Assembly: GCF_006782915.1 (NCBI RefSeq)
Contig: NZ_VCNP01000007.1
Location: forward strand, 29,421-93,420
Direction of reading: 5' to 3'
Length of the DNA stretch: 64,000 nucleotides
Origin: Streptomyces calvus
Lineage (GTDB): Bacteria > Actinomycetota > Actinomycetes > Streptomycetales > Streptomycetaceae
Program-made: the position numbers and the translations under genes
The notes under the pieces: generated by a model
Databases searched by the model: none
Seen by the model: only the letters and a program-made list of their open reading frames with translations
What the model was told of the DNA's origin: nothing
In this document: one piece after another, positions 25,339-33,899 of the stretch
How the letters are laid out: each line of letters begins with the position of its first letter
Position numbering within the stretch: the stretch's first letter is position 1

Positions 25339-26637
25339 ATGAGAACCGCGAGGCGGTCGGCGCCGACCGACCGCCGCACCACCGCCGCGCCCGCGGTCCC
25401 GCTGGCGCTGCCGCGCCGGGCGCCGCTGCCGGCGCACCACCCGGACCCCGTCCTGGACGTGGTCGTCCCCGTGTACAACGAGGAGAACGACCTGGAGCCC
25501 TGTGTGCGGCGGCTCCACGCGCACCTCGCGGAGACCTTCCCCTACCCGTTCCGCATCACCATCGCCGACAACGCCAGCACGGACCGCACACCGCGGATCG
25601 CCGAGCGGCTGAGCGGCGAACTCGCCGGGACGGACTGGATACGGCTGGACGAGAAGGGCCGCGGACGCGCCCTGCACACCGCGTGGTCGCGGTCGAAGGC
25701 CCCGGTCCTGGCCTATCTGGACGTGGACCTGTCCACCGACCTGGCGGCCCTGCTGCCGCTGGTGGCGCCGCTGATCTCCGGGCACTCGGACATCGCGATC
25801 GGCACCCGGCTGGCCCGCGGGTCCCGGGTGGTGCGCGGCCCGAAGCGGGAGATCATCTCCCGCTGCTACAACGGGCTGCTGCGCGGCACCCTGGCCGTCG
25901 GGTTCTCCGACGCGCAGTGCGGCTTCAAGGCGGTGCGGCGGGACGTCGCCGAGCGGCTGCTGCCGCTGGTCGAGGACCGCGAGTGGTTCTTCGACACCGA
26001 GCTGCTGGTCATCGCCGAGCGCGCCGGGCTGCGCATCCACGAGGTGCCGGTGGACTGGGTGGACGACCCCGACAGCCGGGTCGACATCCTGGCGACGGCG
26101 CTGGCGGACCTGCGCGGCATGGCCCGGCTGGGGCGGGCACTGGCCGGCGGCCGGCTGCCGCTGGCCGTGCTGCGCCGCCCCGAGGAGGTCGACAAGGCCG
26201 CGGGGCTGCCGCCCGCGCTGGTTCCGCAACTGCTGCGCTTCGCCGCCGTCGGCGTGGCCAGCACCCTGTTCTACCTGCTGCTCTACAGTCTGCTGCGGCC
26301 CGCGGCGGGCGCCCAGGCGGCCAACGCCCTCGCCCTGCTGGCCAGCGCCGTCGCCAACACCGCCGCGAACCGGCGGCTCACCTTCGGGGTGCGGGGCCGC
26401 GCCGGCGTGCTGCGGCACCAGCTCAAGGGCCTGGCGGCGTTCCTGGTGGGGCTGGCCCTCACCAGCGGTTCGCTGGCCGTGCTGCACCGCACCGCGCCCG
26501 GGGCCGGCCCGCGCGTGGAACTGCTGACGCTGGTCGCCGCCAACCTCGCCGCGACCCTGCTGCGTTTCCTCCTCCTGCGGGCCTGGGTGTTCCCCGGCCA
26601 CCGCTCCCGCCGTACGACAGGATCCTCCGCCTCATGA
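25339..26637 (+). CDS. GT2 polyprenyl-phosphate glycosyltransferase fused to GtrA flippase domain
   Basis: A 432-residue fusion. Residues about 38-270 are a GT-A family 2 transferase of the dolichyl-phosphate mannose/glucose synthase type: DVVVPVYNEENDLEPCV, LDVDLSTDLAALLP (metal-binding DxD) and DAQCGFKAVRRD. Residues about 285-420 form a four-TM GtrA domain (LRFAAVGVASTLFYLLLYSL ... LVAANLAATLLRFLLLRAWVF). It likely makes a polyprenyl-phosphate sugar and helps flip it across the membrane. The stop overlaps the start of the next gene as ATGA, indicating translational coupling with the GT-C enzyme that probably uses the lipid-linked sugar. Confidence 0.88.
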   Translation: MRTARRSAPTDRRTTAAPAVPLALPRRAPLPAHHPDPVLDVVVPVYNEENDLEPCVRRLHAHLAETFPYPFRITIADNASTDRTPRIAERLSGELAGTDWIRLDEKGRGRALHTAWSRSKAPVLAYLDVDLSTDLAALLPLVAPLISGHSDIAIGTRLARGSRVVRGPKREIISRCYNGLLRGTLAVGFSDAQCGFKAVRRDVAERLLPLVEDREWFFDTELLVIAERAGLRIHEVPVDWVDDPDSRVDILATALADLRGMARLGRALAGGRLPLAVLRRPEEVDKAAGLPPALVPQLLRFAAVGVASTLFYLLLYSLLRPAAGAQAANALALLASAVANTAANRRLTFGVRGRAGVLRHQLKGLAAFLVGLALTSGSLAVLHRTAPGAGPRVELLTLVAANLAATLLRFLLLRAWVFPGHRSRRTTGSSAS

Positions 26638-27899
26638 CCACCGTTGGGACCAGCCGGGCCGTCCCGGCCCCGGCGTCCGAGCCCGAACCGGGGAAGGCCG
26701 CCCCGGACCGGCGCGAGCGGCTGCGCCGCGCCGCCGCGCACTACGGCCCCGTCCTCGCGATGTACGGCGGACTGAAGCTCGTGGGCTTCGCCGTGTTCAT
26801 GTACCTGCTGGACGCGGCCGGGGACTTCCGCGAGAAGCATCCGCGCTTCGGCGGCGGCGCCCACCCCTGGGACGTCCTGGGCAGCTGGGACGGCTGGTGG
26901 TACCAGCAGATCGCCCTGCACGGCTACGACCCGGCGCTGGAGCCGATACCCGGCGCGACCGGCCTGATCACCCTCAAGGGCAACTCGGCGGCGTTCTTCC
27001 CGCTCTATCCGGCGCTGATGCGGCTGGTCTCGGAGGTCACCGGGCTCGGCCCGTACGGCGCCGGGATGACCGTGTCCGTGGTGGCCTCGTTCGTCGCCGC
27101 GCTCGGCATCTACGCCGTCACGGCCCGGCTGGGCGGGCGCGCGGCCGGCCTGGTCGCCGTCGGGCTGTGGGCGGTGTGGCCCGGGTCCGGCGCGGAGTGG
27201 GCGGTGTACTCGGAGTCCGTTTACACGGCGCTGGCCGCCTGGGCCTGCTACGCGGTGATGACCCGCCGCTGGCTCACCGCCGGGGTGCTGACCTTCACCG
27301 CCGGACTGGCCCGGCCCACCGCGGTCACCCTGGTCGCCGCGCTGGCGGTGGCCGGGCTGGTGGCGGTGTTGCGGCGGGAGGAGGGCATCCGCCGTCCGCT
27401 GGTCGCGGTGCTGATCGCGCCGCTCGGCGCGGTCGGCTACCTGGGCTGGGTCGGGTACCGGATGGGTGACTGGGGCGGCTACAACAAGCTCCAGGACGGC
27501 GCCTGGGCGCACAAGTTCGACTTCGGCCGGCACACGCTGGACGTGCTGACCTCGCTGCCGGTGGGCCACCACGACTATCTGTTCGCCATGCCCATGGAGG
27601 ACACCATCGGGGTCGGGGTGGTGCTGCTGGTGCCGGTGCTGACGGTGCTGCTGGTGCGGCTGCGCCCGCCGGTGGTGCTCGTCGTGTACACGGTGCTGTC
27701 GTACCTGATGGTGATGGCCACCCAGCAGTACTTCGGGAACGTCTCCCGCTACCTGCTGCCGCTGTTCCCGCTGTTCGTGCCGCTCGCGCTGGCCATGCGG
27801 CGCCTGAAGTTGCCGTCGCTGCTCACGGTTCTGGGCACGGCGGCGGTGGCCTCCGGGTCGTACGCGGGATACGTGCTGTTCGAGCTCGGCGTGCCGTAG
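26634..27899 (+). CDS. GT-C membrane glycosyltransferase (mannosyltransferase-like)
   Basis: A 421-residue integral membrane protein with about nine segments. The first loop after TM1 holds WDVLGSWDGWWYQQIALHGY, whose acidic residue corresponds to the usual GT-C catalytic/metal loop, and LAAWACYAVMTRR, GLVAVLRR and VLTVLLVRLRPPVVLVVYTV are later helices. Resembles PIG-V/PMT-like mannosyltransferases that use polyprenyl-phosphate sugars outside the membrane. The ATG lies within the GT2-GtrA stop (ATGA), so the pair forms a coupled donor-maker and user. A 7-bp tandem repeat begins over its stop codon. Confidence 0.8.
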   Translation: MTTVGTSRAVPAPASEPEPGKAAPDRRERLRRAAAHYGPVLAMYGGLKLVGFAVFMYLLDAAGDFREKHPRFGGGAHPWDVLGSWDGWWYQQIALHGYDPALEPIPGATGLITLKGNSAAFFPLYPALMRLVSEVTGLGPYGAGMTVSVVASFVAALGIYAVTARLGGRAAGLVAVGLWAVWPGSGAEWAVYSESVYTALAAWACYAVMTRRWLTAGVLTFTAGLARPTAVTLVAALAVAGLVAVLRREEGIRRPLVAVLIAPLGAVGYLGWVGYRMGDWGGYNKLQDGAWAHKFDFGRHTLDVLTSLPVGHHDYLFAMPMEDTIGVGVVLLVPVLTVLLVRLRPPVVLVVYTVLSYLMVMATQQYFGNVSRYLLPLFPLFVPLALAMRRLKLPSLLTVLGTAAVASGSYAGYVLFELGVP

Positions 27900-28012
27900 G
27901 CCGTAGGCCGTAGGCCGTAGGTTGCGGACCGTGGGCCGTCGGGCCCGTCCCGTACGAGCGCGGGCCCGTCCCCTACGACCGCGGGCCCGTCCCGTATGGC
28001 CGCGGGCCCGTT
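27894..28012. repeat. 7-bp x4 then 21-bp x3.4 tandem repeats
   Basis: CCGTAGG is repeated four times at 27894-27921, starting over the stop codon of the GT-C gene. After a short spacer, a 21-bp unit beginning GGGCCCGTCCC is repeated at 27941, 27962 and 27983, with a partial fourth copy to 28012. No coding sense. The array ends 68 bp before the pyruvyl transferase start. Confidence 0.85.
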
Positions 28013-28079
28013 GTGTGAAGAGGGGCGATGGCGGTTACCCGGGTCGTCGCCCCGGCTTCGACGCGAGGGGAGTGCACGG

Positions 28080-29327
28080 ATGTCCGATGTCGCCCCGCGC
28101 CTCCGCCCGTTCCCCGGCCCGGCGGGCCCGCGCATCGGGGTCCTCGGCTCCTACGGCGGTTTCAACACCGGCGACGAGGCCATCCTCGCCTGCGTGCTGG
28201 GCTGTCTGCGGGCGCACCGCCCGGCCGCCCGGCTCGTCGTCTTCAGCCGGGACCCCGCGCACACCCGCGCCCACAGCGGCGACGCCGACGAGGTGGCGGG
28301 CTGGGAGGGCGTCGCGCAGGGCGCGGTCCTGGAGGTGCTGTCCGGCCTGGACCTGCTGGTGCTGGGCGGCGGCGGCATCCTCTACGACGGCGAGGCGCGC
28401 CGCTATCTCCGGCTGGTCCGGGCGGCGCAGACCCGTGGTGTGCGCACGTTCGCGTACGCCGTCGGCGCCGGCCCGCTGCGGGAGCCGGAGGACCGGGAGG
28501 CGGTACGGGCGGTGCTGCCGGGGATGGACGACGTGGTGGTGCGGGACGAGGAGTCCCGGCTGGTGCTGGAGGAAGTCGGCCTGGAACGGGAGTTGAGGGT
28601 CACCGCGGATCCGGCGCTGCGGCTGTGCCCCGAGCCGTTCACCGCGCGGATGATGCGGGACGAGGGCGTGCCCACCGGCACCCGGCTGGTCGGCATGTCG
28701 GTGCGGGAGCCGGGCCGGGCGGCCGAGAAGCTCGACGAGAGCGACTACCACGTGCTGCTCGCCGAGGTGGCGGACTTCCTGGTGCGGCGTCTGGACGCGT
28801 TCGTGGTGTTCATGCCGATGGAGCGGCACGACGTGCGGCACGCGCACGCCGTGCTGTCCCACATGAGCGCCCCTGACCGGGGACGGATCCTGAACGGCGC
28901 CTACAGTCCCGGGCAGGTGCTGGGGTTCATGCGCCATCTGGACCTCGCCGTCGGCATGCGGTTGCACTTCGTGATGTTCGCGGCGCTGGCCGGACTGCCG
29001 GTGCTGCCGCTGCCGTACTCGGGCAAGGTCTTCGACTTCGCGCGGCGCATCGGGGCGCCCGCGCTGGTGGGGGTGGCCCGGGAGCAGACCGGGCTGCTGC
29101 TGGCCGAGGTCGACCGGCTCTGGGACGAGTATCCGCAGCGCCGCGCGGAGCTGCGGTGCCGGGTGCGGGAACTGCGCACGCTGGCCCTGGAGACGTGCAC
29201 GCGCTGCGGCGTGCTGCTCGACCGCATGGACGCCGGGGCGACGGGCGCCGGCGAGCGGGGCGCGGGCGGCGCGGAGGGCGCGGGCGGCCCCGGGCAGGGG
29301 GTGCGTGCCGCGGGCGGACCGCCGTAG
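28080..29327 (+). CDS. polysaccharide pyruvyl transferase (CsaB-like)
   Basis: A 415-residue protein. The N-terminal VLGSYGGFNTGDEAILACVL and the C-terminal block LAVGMRLHFVMFAALAGLPV are the signatures of the polysaccharide pyruvyl transferase family, which ketal-links pyruvate (from PEP) to wall or exopolysaccharide sugars. DLLVLGGGGILYDGEARR and RTFAYAVGAGPLREPEDREA fill the Rossmann-like halves. The last 30 residues are Gly/Ala-rich and non-conserved. ATG 28080 follows AGGGGAG. It sits with the preceding glycosyltransferases and following FAD enzyme in one direction, suggesting assembly of a pyruvylated surface glycan. Confidence 0.85.
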   Translation: MSDVAPRLRPFPGPAGPRIGVLGSYGGFNTGDEAILACVLGCLRAHRPAARLVVFSRDPAHTRAHSGDADEVAGWEGVAQGAVLEVLSGLDLLVLGGGGILYDGEARRYLRLVRAAQTRGVRTFAYAVGAGPLREPEDREAVRAVLPGMDDVVVRDEESRLVLEEVGLERELRVTADPALRLCPEPFTARMMRDEGVPTGTRLVGMSVREPGRAAEKLDESDYHVLLAEVADFLVRRLDAFVVFMPMERHDVRHAHAVLSHMSAPDRGRILNGAYSPGQVLGFMRHLDLAVGMRLHFVMFAALAGLPVLPLPYSGKVFDFARRIGAPALVGVAREQTGLLLAEVDRLWDEYPQRRAELRCRVRELRTLALETCTRCGVLLDRMDAGATGAGERGAGGAEGAGGPGQGVRAAGGPP

Positions 29328-29362
29328 CGGCACGGCACGAGCGAGCCGACGGGAGTGACACG

Positions 29363-30817
29363 ATGCCCATCCTCGAAGCACCCGATCCGTCCCGCACCGT
29401 CACGTTGCCGCCGCGGGCGGCCCGGCACGCGGGCCGCACCGGCGTGCTGGTGGTGGGGGGCGGCCCGGCCGGCTGCGGTGCCGCGCTGGCCGCCGACGCC
29501 GGGGCCGGCGTGGTGCTGGTGGAGCGCTACGGGTTCCTCGGCGGCAACGCGACGGTGGCCCTGGTCATGCCGTTGATGTCGTTCCACAACGAGCACCGGC
29601 AGGCCGCGTTCGACGCGGCCGGGGACGGCACCCGGCTGCTGCCCACGGACCACGGCGAGGGCGAGCCCGTGGTGGCCGGGGTGCTGTGGCGGCTGCTGGA
29701 CCGGCTCGCCGAGCGCGGCGGATGCGTCCCGCCGTCCCTGGAGACCGGGTACACGGTGCCGTTCGACCCGGAGGTCTTCAAGCTGGTCCTGCTGGACCTG
29801 CTGGACGAGGCCGGGGTGCGGATGCTGTTCCATTCCTTCGCCTCGGCCTGTCTGCCGGCCGACGGCGGCTGGCGGGTGGTCTTCGAGACGAAGTCGGGGC
29901 CGGTGGTCATCGACGCGGGCGTGGTGGTGGACGCCACCGGTGACGGCGACGTCGCGGCCGCCTGCGGAGCGCCGTACGAGATCGGGCGGCCCGAGGACGG
30001 GCTGGTGCAGCCGATGACGCTCATGTTCCGCGTCGCCGACTTCCTCCGGCCGCGGTTCGCCGAGTACGTCCGCGCCCACCCGGACCAGTGGCGCGGCGTG
30101 CACGGCCTGTGGGACCTGGTGGAGCAGGCCACGGCCGACGGCGAACTGCGGCTGCCGCGCGAGGACATGCTGTTCTTCGGCACCCCGCACCCGGGCGAGG
30201 TCAGCGTCAACAGCACCCGGGTCACCAGGGCGCTCGGCACCGACGTGTGGGACCTGAGCCGTGCCGAGTACACCGCCCGCCGCCAGCTCCAGCAGATCGA
30301 CCACTTCCTGCGCCACCACGTGCCGGGCTTCGAGGACTCCTACGTGGTGCAGAGCGGCACCCACATCGGGGTCCGGGAGACGCGCCGCATCCTGGGCGAG
30401 TACCAGCTGACCGGACACGACATCCTGGCCGCCCGCTCCTTCCCCGACGCCGTCGCGCACGGCGCCTATCCGGTCGACATCCACAACCCGAGGGGCACGG
30501 GCACCGTCCTCAAACGCGTGCCGCGCGGACGGTTCTACGACATCCCGCTGCGCTGTCTGCTGCCCCGGGGGACGGAGCGGATGCTGGTGGCCGGGCGCTG
30601 CATCTCCGGCACGCATGTGGCGCACTCCTCGTACCGGGTCATGCCGATCGCGATGGCCACCGGTCAGGCGGCGGGCGTCTGCGCGGCGCTGGCGGTGCGC
30701 CTCGGCCGCACCCCGCGGGAGCTGCCGTACGCGCTCGTCCAGCAGGAACTGCTGCGGCAGGGGGCGCGGGTGCGGACCGGCGCGGAGGACGACGGTACGG
30801 GCGGGGACCACTCCTGA
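29363..30817 (+). CDS. FAD-dependent oxidoreductase (FAD_oxidored family)
   Basis: A 484-residue flavoprotein. The dinucleotide fold TGVLVVGGGPAGCGAALAAD, then VVLVERYGFLGGNATVALV and DAGVVVDATGDGDVAAACGA identify the FAD_oxidored (PF12831) family. Late motifs are IPLRCLLPRGTERMLVAGRC and SSYRVMPIAMATGQAAGVCA. Members act on varied small molecules; the substrate here is unknown. The gene follows the pyruvyl transferase by 35 bp with GGGAG before ATG 29363, so it likely belongs to the same transcript and may modify a glycan precursor (inference). It ends in front of a long tandem repeat array. Confidence 0.82.
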   Translation: MPILEAPDPSRTVTLPPRAARHAGRTGVLVVGGGPAGCGAALAADAGAGVVLVERYGFLGGNATVALVMPLMSFHNEHRQAAFDAAGDGTRLLPTDHGEGEPVVAGVLWRLLDRLAERGGCVPPSLETGYTVPFDPEVFKLVLLDLLDEAGVRMLFHSFASACLPADGGWRVVFETKSGPVVIDAGVVVDATGDGDVAAACGAPYEIGRPEDGLVQPMTLMFRVADFLRPRFAEYVRAHPDQWRGVHGLWDLVEQATADGELRLPREDMLFFGTPHPGEVSVNSTRVTRALGTDVWDLSRAEYTARRQLQQIDHFLRHHVPGFEDSYVVQSGTHIGVRETRRILGEYQLTGHDILAARSFPDAVAHGAYPVDIHNPRGTGTVLKRVPRGRFYDIPLRCLLPRGTERMLVAGRCISGTHVAHSSYRVMPIAMATGQAAGVCAALAVRLGRTPRELPYALVQQELLRQGARVRTGAEDDGTGGDHS

Positions 30818-30844
30818 CGGGGCGCCGACAGGTCCACGGGCGGG

Positions 30845-31130
30845 ACGCCGAGCCGGTCGGCGGGCAGGAGCACTGGGCCGGTTCCGGGCGGGACGCCGAG
30901 CCGGTCGGCGGGCAGGAACACTGGCCGGTTCCAGGCGGAACGCCGAGCCGGTCAGCGGGCAGGAACACTGGCCGGTTCCGGGCGGAACGCCGAGCCGGTC
31001 GGCGGGCAGGAACACTGGCCGGTTCCAGGCGGAACGCCGAGCCGGTCAGCGGGCAGGAACACTGGCCGGTTCCGGGCGGAACGCCGAGCCGGTCGGCGGG
31101 CAGGAACACTGGCCGGTTCCGGGCGGAACG
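30845..31130. repeat. six tandem 47-bp repeats (94-bp higher-order unit)
   Basis: ACGCCGAG recurs at 30845, 30893, 30940, 30987, 31034, 31081 and 31128: one 48-bp and five 47-bp intervals. Units 2+3 and 4+5 form an identical 94-bp dimer, differing between partners by a TCGG/TCAG and a CCGGG/CCAGG change, so the last growth was by a dimer. Each unit holds two dyads, CGCCGA-gccgg-TCGGCG and GTTCC-gggc-GGAAC. Degenerate relatives continue to about 31270. It lies between convergent genes. No unique spacers are present. Confidence 0.92.
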
Positions 31131-31294
31131 CCGAGCGGGACGTGGGTGGGACGTCGGCCGGGCCGCGGGCAGGGGCGGACCGGTTCAGCGGCGGGACGCC
31201 GAGCGGGACGCGGGCAGGCGCGACGACGAGTCCCGAGCCGATGCGCCGGCCGGTCAGGGCGGGACGCCGGTCGTCGTCGCGGTCCGGCCGGGTG

Positions 31295-31792
31295 TCAGCT
31301 CTCCCCGTCCAGGGGCCGGACCAGGAATCCGCCGCGGCCGTCGAACCGCACCTCGTGAACGGCGTCGAACCCGTCCGCCCGGGTGGGGCGGCGCAGCCGC
31401 CGCACGGTGGCGCGGAGGCCGATGTCGGGGACCCGGTGACGGCCGTCCCGCAGGGCGTTGCGCTCCAGCGATCCCGGCAGGTCGGGCGGGAACCAGTACG
31501 CGGTGACGGTCGCCCCGCAGGCGTGCGCGGCGGCGACGAGCGGCCGCCACTCCTCCGGGGAGGGATTGGTGTTGTCGACCGCCACCGACCTGCCGGCGCC
31601 GAGCGCCTCGTGCACCAGGCGCATCTGCCGGTCCTGCTTGCGCCGCGCCGACCGGGGCATCCGGTCCTTGCCGACCGGCGCATAACGGCCGGCCAGGCAC
31701 TGCTCGTAGAACGTCGACTTGCCGGACGCCTGGAGCCCCACGAGCACGGCCACGTCCGGTGCCGCCGTCTCCTGCCGCGCGCCGGATGCCAC
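31295..31792 (-). CDS. P-loop kinase/ATPase (polynucleotide-kinase-like AAA)
   Basis: A 165-residue P-loop protein. Walker A is VLVGLQASGKSTFYEQCLAG; SVAVDNTNPSPEEWRPLVA is the Walker-B-like region; TAYWFPPDLPGSLERNALR holds the lid arginines. This pattern matches small T4-polynucleotide-kinase-like ATPases that phosphorylate nucleic acids or small metabolites. GTG 31792 is the best start, but TTG 31825 in frame (11 residues longer) cannot be excluded; neither has a strong ribosome site. Convergent with the FAD enzyme across the 47-bp repeat array and divergent from capA (139-bp gap). Confidence 0.75.
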   Translation of the reverse strand: MASGARQETAAPDVAVLVGLQASGKSTFYEQCLAGRYAPVGKDRMPRSARRKQDRQMRLVHEALGAGRSVAVDNTNPSPEEWRPLVAAAHACGATVTAYWFPPDLPGSLERNALRDGRHRVPDIGLRATVRRLRRPTRADGFDAVHEVRFDGRGGFLVRPLDGES

Positions 31793-31931
31793 GGCGACTC
31801 GCGTACCCGGGGCGGCGCCCGGCAAGCGCGGGCACCACCGGGTCCGCTGCGGGGCCCGCCACCGGCCGCGGGTTCGACGGCGTTCCGCCCCGGGTACCCG
31901 GTCGGCCCCTACGGAGTTCAGGGCGGCCGGA

Positions 31932-33029
31932 ATGGTGACGCTGTTCCTGTGCGGCGACGTGATGCTGGGTCGGGGCGTCGACCAGATCCTCCCGCACCCG
32001 GGGGATCCGGTGCTGCGGGAGGGATACGTCCGCGACGCCCGCGACTACGTCGCGCTGGCGGAGGCCGTGAACGGCCCGGTCCCCCGCCCGGTCCCGTTCT
32101 CCTGGCCGTGGGGCCGGGCGCTGGAGGTGCTGGACGACGCCGCGCCGGACGTGCGGATCGTCAATCTGGAGACCGCCGTCACGCGCGGCGGCGCGTTCGC
32201 GCCGGGGAAGGCGGTGCACTACCGGATGCACCCGGCCAACGTGCCCGCGGTGGCGGTGGCCAGGCCCGACGTGTGCGTCCTGGCCAACAACCATGTGCTG
32301 GACTTCGGCCGTCCGGGGCTGAGGGAAACGCTGGAGACGCTGCGCGGGGCGGGTCTGCGGACGGCGGGCGCGGGGAGGGACGCCGCCGCCGCGTACGCGC
32401 CCGCGGTGGTCCCGGTCGCGGGCGGCAGGGTGCTGGTGTTCGCCGTGGGGTTGACGTCGAGCGGCATCCCGCCGGGCTGGGCGGCGACCGGTGAGCAGTC
32501 GGGCGTGGCGTACCTTCCCACGGCGTCCGCCGCCGCGGCCGAGGCGGTCCTGCGGCGGGTGCGACGGGCGAAACAGTCGGGTGACATCGCGGTGGTGTCC
32601 GTGCACTGGGGCTCGAACTGGGGGTACGGCGTCCCGTCCGCCGATGTCCGCTTCGCCCACGCGCTGGTCGACGGCGGTGTCGACGTCGTGCACGGCCACT
32701 CCTCGCACCATCCCCGGCCCGTCGAGGTGTACCGGGACCGGCTGATCCTGTACGGCTGCGGTGACTTCGTGGACGACTACGAGGGCATCTCGGGTCACGA
32801 GGAGTACCGCGACGACCTCCGGCTCGCCCATCTGGTGTCGGTCGAGGCGGGCGGTGGACGGCCGGGGCTGCGCCTGGTGCCGCTGCGCGCCCGGCGGATG
32901 CGGCTGGAGGACGCATCCCGGGAGGAGCGGGCGTGGCTGCGGGAGACGCTGGAGCGGATCAGCGGCGTCGGCTTCACCGTGGACGCCGACGGCACACTCA
33001 CCCTCGCTCCCCCGTCGGCCCGTCGGTGA
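31932..33029 (+). CDS. CapA-family metallophosphatase-like protein
   Basis: A 365-residue protein of the CapA/PgsA family. Motifs: MVTLFLCGDVMLGRGVDQIL (first metal-binding aspartate), VRIVNLETAVT, CVLANNHVLDFGRPGL, VVSVHWGSNWGYGVPS and VVHGHSSHHPRPVEVYRDRL. The family shares the calcineurin-like phosphoesterase fold; members are linked to poly-gamma-glutamate or capsule formation. No signal peptide or lipobox is visible, unlike many CapA proteins, so a cytoplasmic role or a missed upstream start is possible. It closes the surface-glycan region on the plus strand. Confidence 0.85.
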   Translation: MVTLFLCGDVMLGRGVDQILPHPGDPVLREGYVRDARDYVALAEAVNGPVPRPVPFSWPWGRALEVLDDAAPDVRIVNLETAVTRGGAFAPGKAVHYRMHPANVPAVAVARPDVCVLANNHVLDFGRPGLRETLETLRGAGLRTAGAGRDAAAAYAPAVVPVAGGRVLVFAVGLTSSGIPPGWAATGEQSGVAYLPTASAAAAEAVLRRVRRAKQSGDIAVVSVHWGSNWGYGVPSADVRFAHALVDGGVDVVHGHSSHHPRPVEVYRDRLILYGCGDFVDDYEGISGHEEYRDDLRLAHLVSVEAGGGRPGLRLVPLRARRMRLEDASREERAWLRETLERISGVGFTVDADGTLTLAPPSARR

Positions 33030-33164
33030 CCGCGCGGCCCACCCGCCGAAGTCGCCGCCCGCACCGACCGCCCGTGCGCGCCGGGTCCGCGGACGATCTG
33101 GCGCGCCCCACGTCGCCGCAGATCACGCACGACGGTACGCCCCCCGGTGACGGCTGCGCGCCGG

Positions 33165-33794
33165 TCACACCACGCCGTCGCCCCGCACGTACACGCCCGC
33201 GCGTGCCGCGGCCGCGGCGGCCTCGGCGGCCCGGTCCGCGGCGTCTTCGTCGAGGCGGTCGCCGGTGGTCAGCAGGCGGTAGTAGAGGGGGGCGGAGACG
33301 GCACGGATCACCTCGTGAGGGTCGGTGCCCTCGGGCACCTCGCCCCGGTCGACGGCCTGCCGGACGCAGGGGGCCCACTCCTCGACGCGGGTGTCGTAGA
33401 AGTGGTGCAGGGCCTCGGCGGTTTTCGGTTCGCAGGTGGCGGCCGCGATCACCGCCCTGAACAGCGCGCCCTGCCGCGGATCGGCCAGAGTGCGCTGGAC
33501 GAGCCGGGCGTTGGCCCTGAGGTCGCCGAGCAGCGTGCCGGTCTCGGTGCGCGGCAGTGACTGCTCGGCCATGTCCGCGAGCAGGTCGGCCACCAGGCCG
33601 GTGACGCTTCCCCAGCGGCGGTAGACGGTCGTCTTGCCCACCTCGGCACGGCGAGCGACGTCGGCGAGGTCCAGGTATGCGAAGCCCCGCTCGGCCAGAC
33701 AGTCCCCGGCCGCCTGCAGCACCGCCGCCCGCACCCGCGCGGTGCGTCCTCCCGGCCGGACGGTTCCCGGCTCCGCAGCACCCTCAGAACCCAT
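33165..33794 (-). CDS. TetR-family transcriptional regulator
   Basis: A 209-residue repressor. The HTH is at about residues 20-62 (RAAVLQAAGDCLAERGFAYL, ADVARRAEVGKTTVYRRWGS). The C-terminal ligand domain belongs to the TetR_C_11-like group (LFRAVIAAATCEPKTAEALH, VIRAVSAPLYYRLLTTGD). ATG 33794 overlaps one of two near-identical 22-bp dyads in the 105-bp gap to the divergent aldo/keto reductase, so it probably represses itself and the reductase and is released by a small ligand. Confidence 0.88.
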   Translation of the reverse strand: MGSEGAAEPGTVRPGGRTARVRAAVLQAAGDCLAERGFAYLDLADVARRAEVGKTTVYRRWGSVTGLVADLLADMAEQSLPRTETGTLLGDLRANARLVQRTLADPRQGALFRAVIAAATCEPKTAEALHHFYDTRVEEWAPCVRQAVDRGEVPEGTDPHEVIRAVSAPLYYRLLTTGDRLDEDAADRAAEAAAAAARAGVYVRGDGVV

Positions 33795-33815
33795 AACGGG
33801 ACTCCAGTTTCGTTA
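33794..33815. promoter_or_regulatory. TetR operator copy 1 (overlaps tetR start codon)
   Basis: A 22-bp dyad with arms TAACG and CGTTA. It matches copy 2 at 16 of 22 positions, including TAACGG, ACTC and the CGTTA end. Overlap with the first base of the tetR start codon fits autorepression. Confidence 0.65.
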
Positions 33816-33847
33816 ATCGCTTCCACCTGCTACCTTGGCTCCCATCT

Positions 33848-33869
33848 TAACGGAACTCTGGAACCGTTA
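33848..33869. promoter_or_regulatory. TetR operator copy 2 (before aldo/keto reductase)
   Basis: A 22-bp dyad with arms TAACGG and CCGTTA, ending 30 bp before the reductase start. The centres of the two copies are 54 bp apart, close to five helical turns, so both could be bound on the same DNA face. Confidence 0.68.
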
Positions 33870-33899
33870 GTGACCGGCTGAGCAGATCGAGGAGTGACC

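Noticed and set aside
28901..31109. Long minus-strand open frames giving a repeated LPADRLGVPPGT-type peptide
   Set aside because: They run antisense through the FAD oxidoreductase gene and the non-coding array; the 47-bp unit shifts frame each copy, so the repeat peptide is an artefact of missing stops in GC-rich DNA.
30845..31130. CRISPR-like array of 47-bp repeats
   Set aside because: Units abut directly with no unique spacers, and there is no cas gene nearby. It is a plain tandem repeat.
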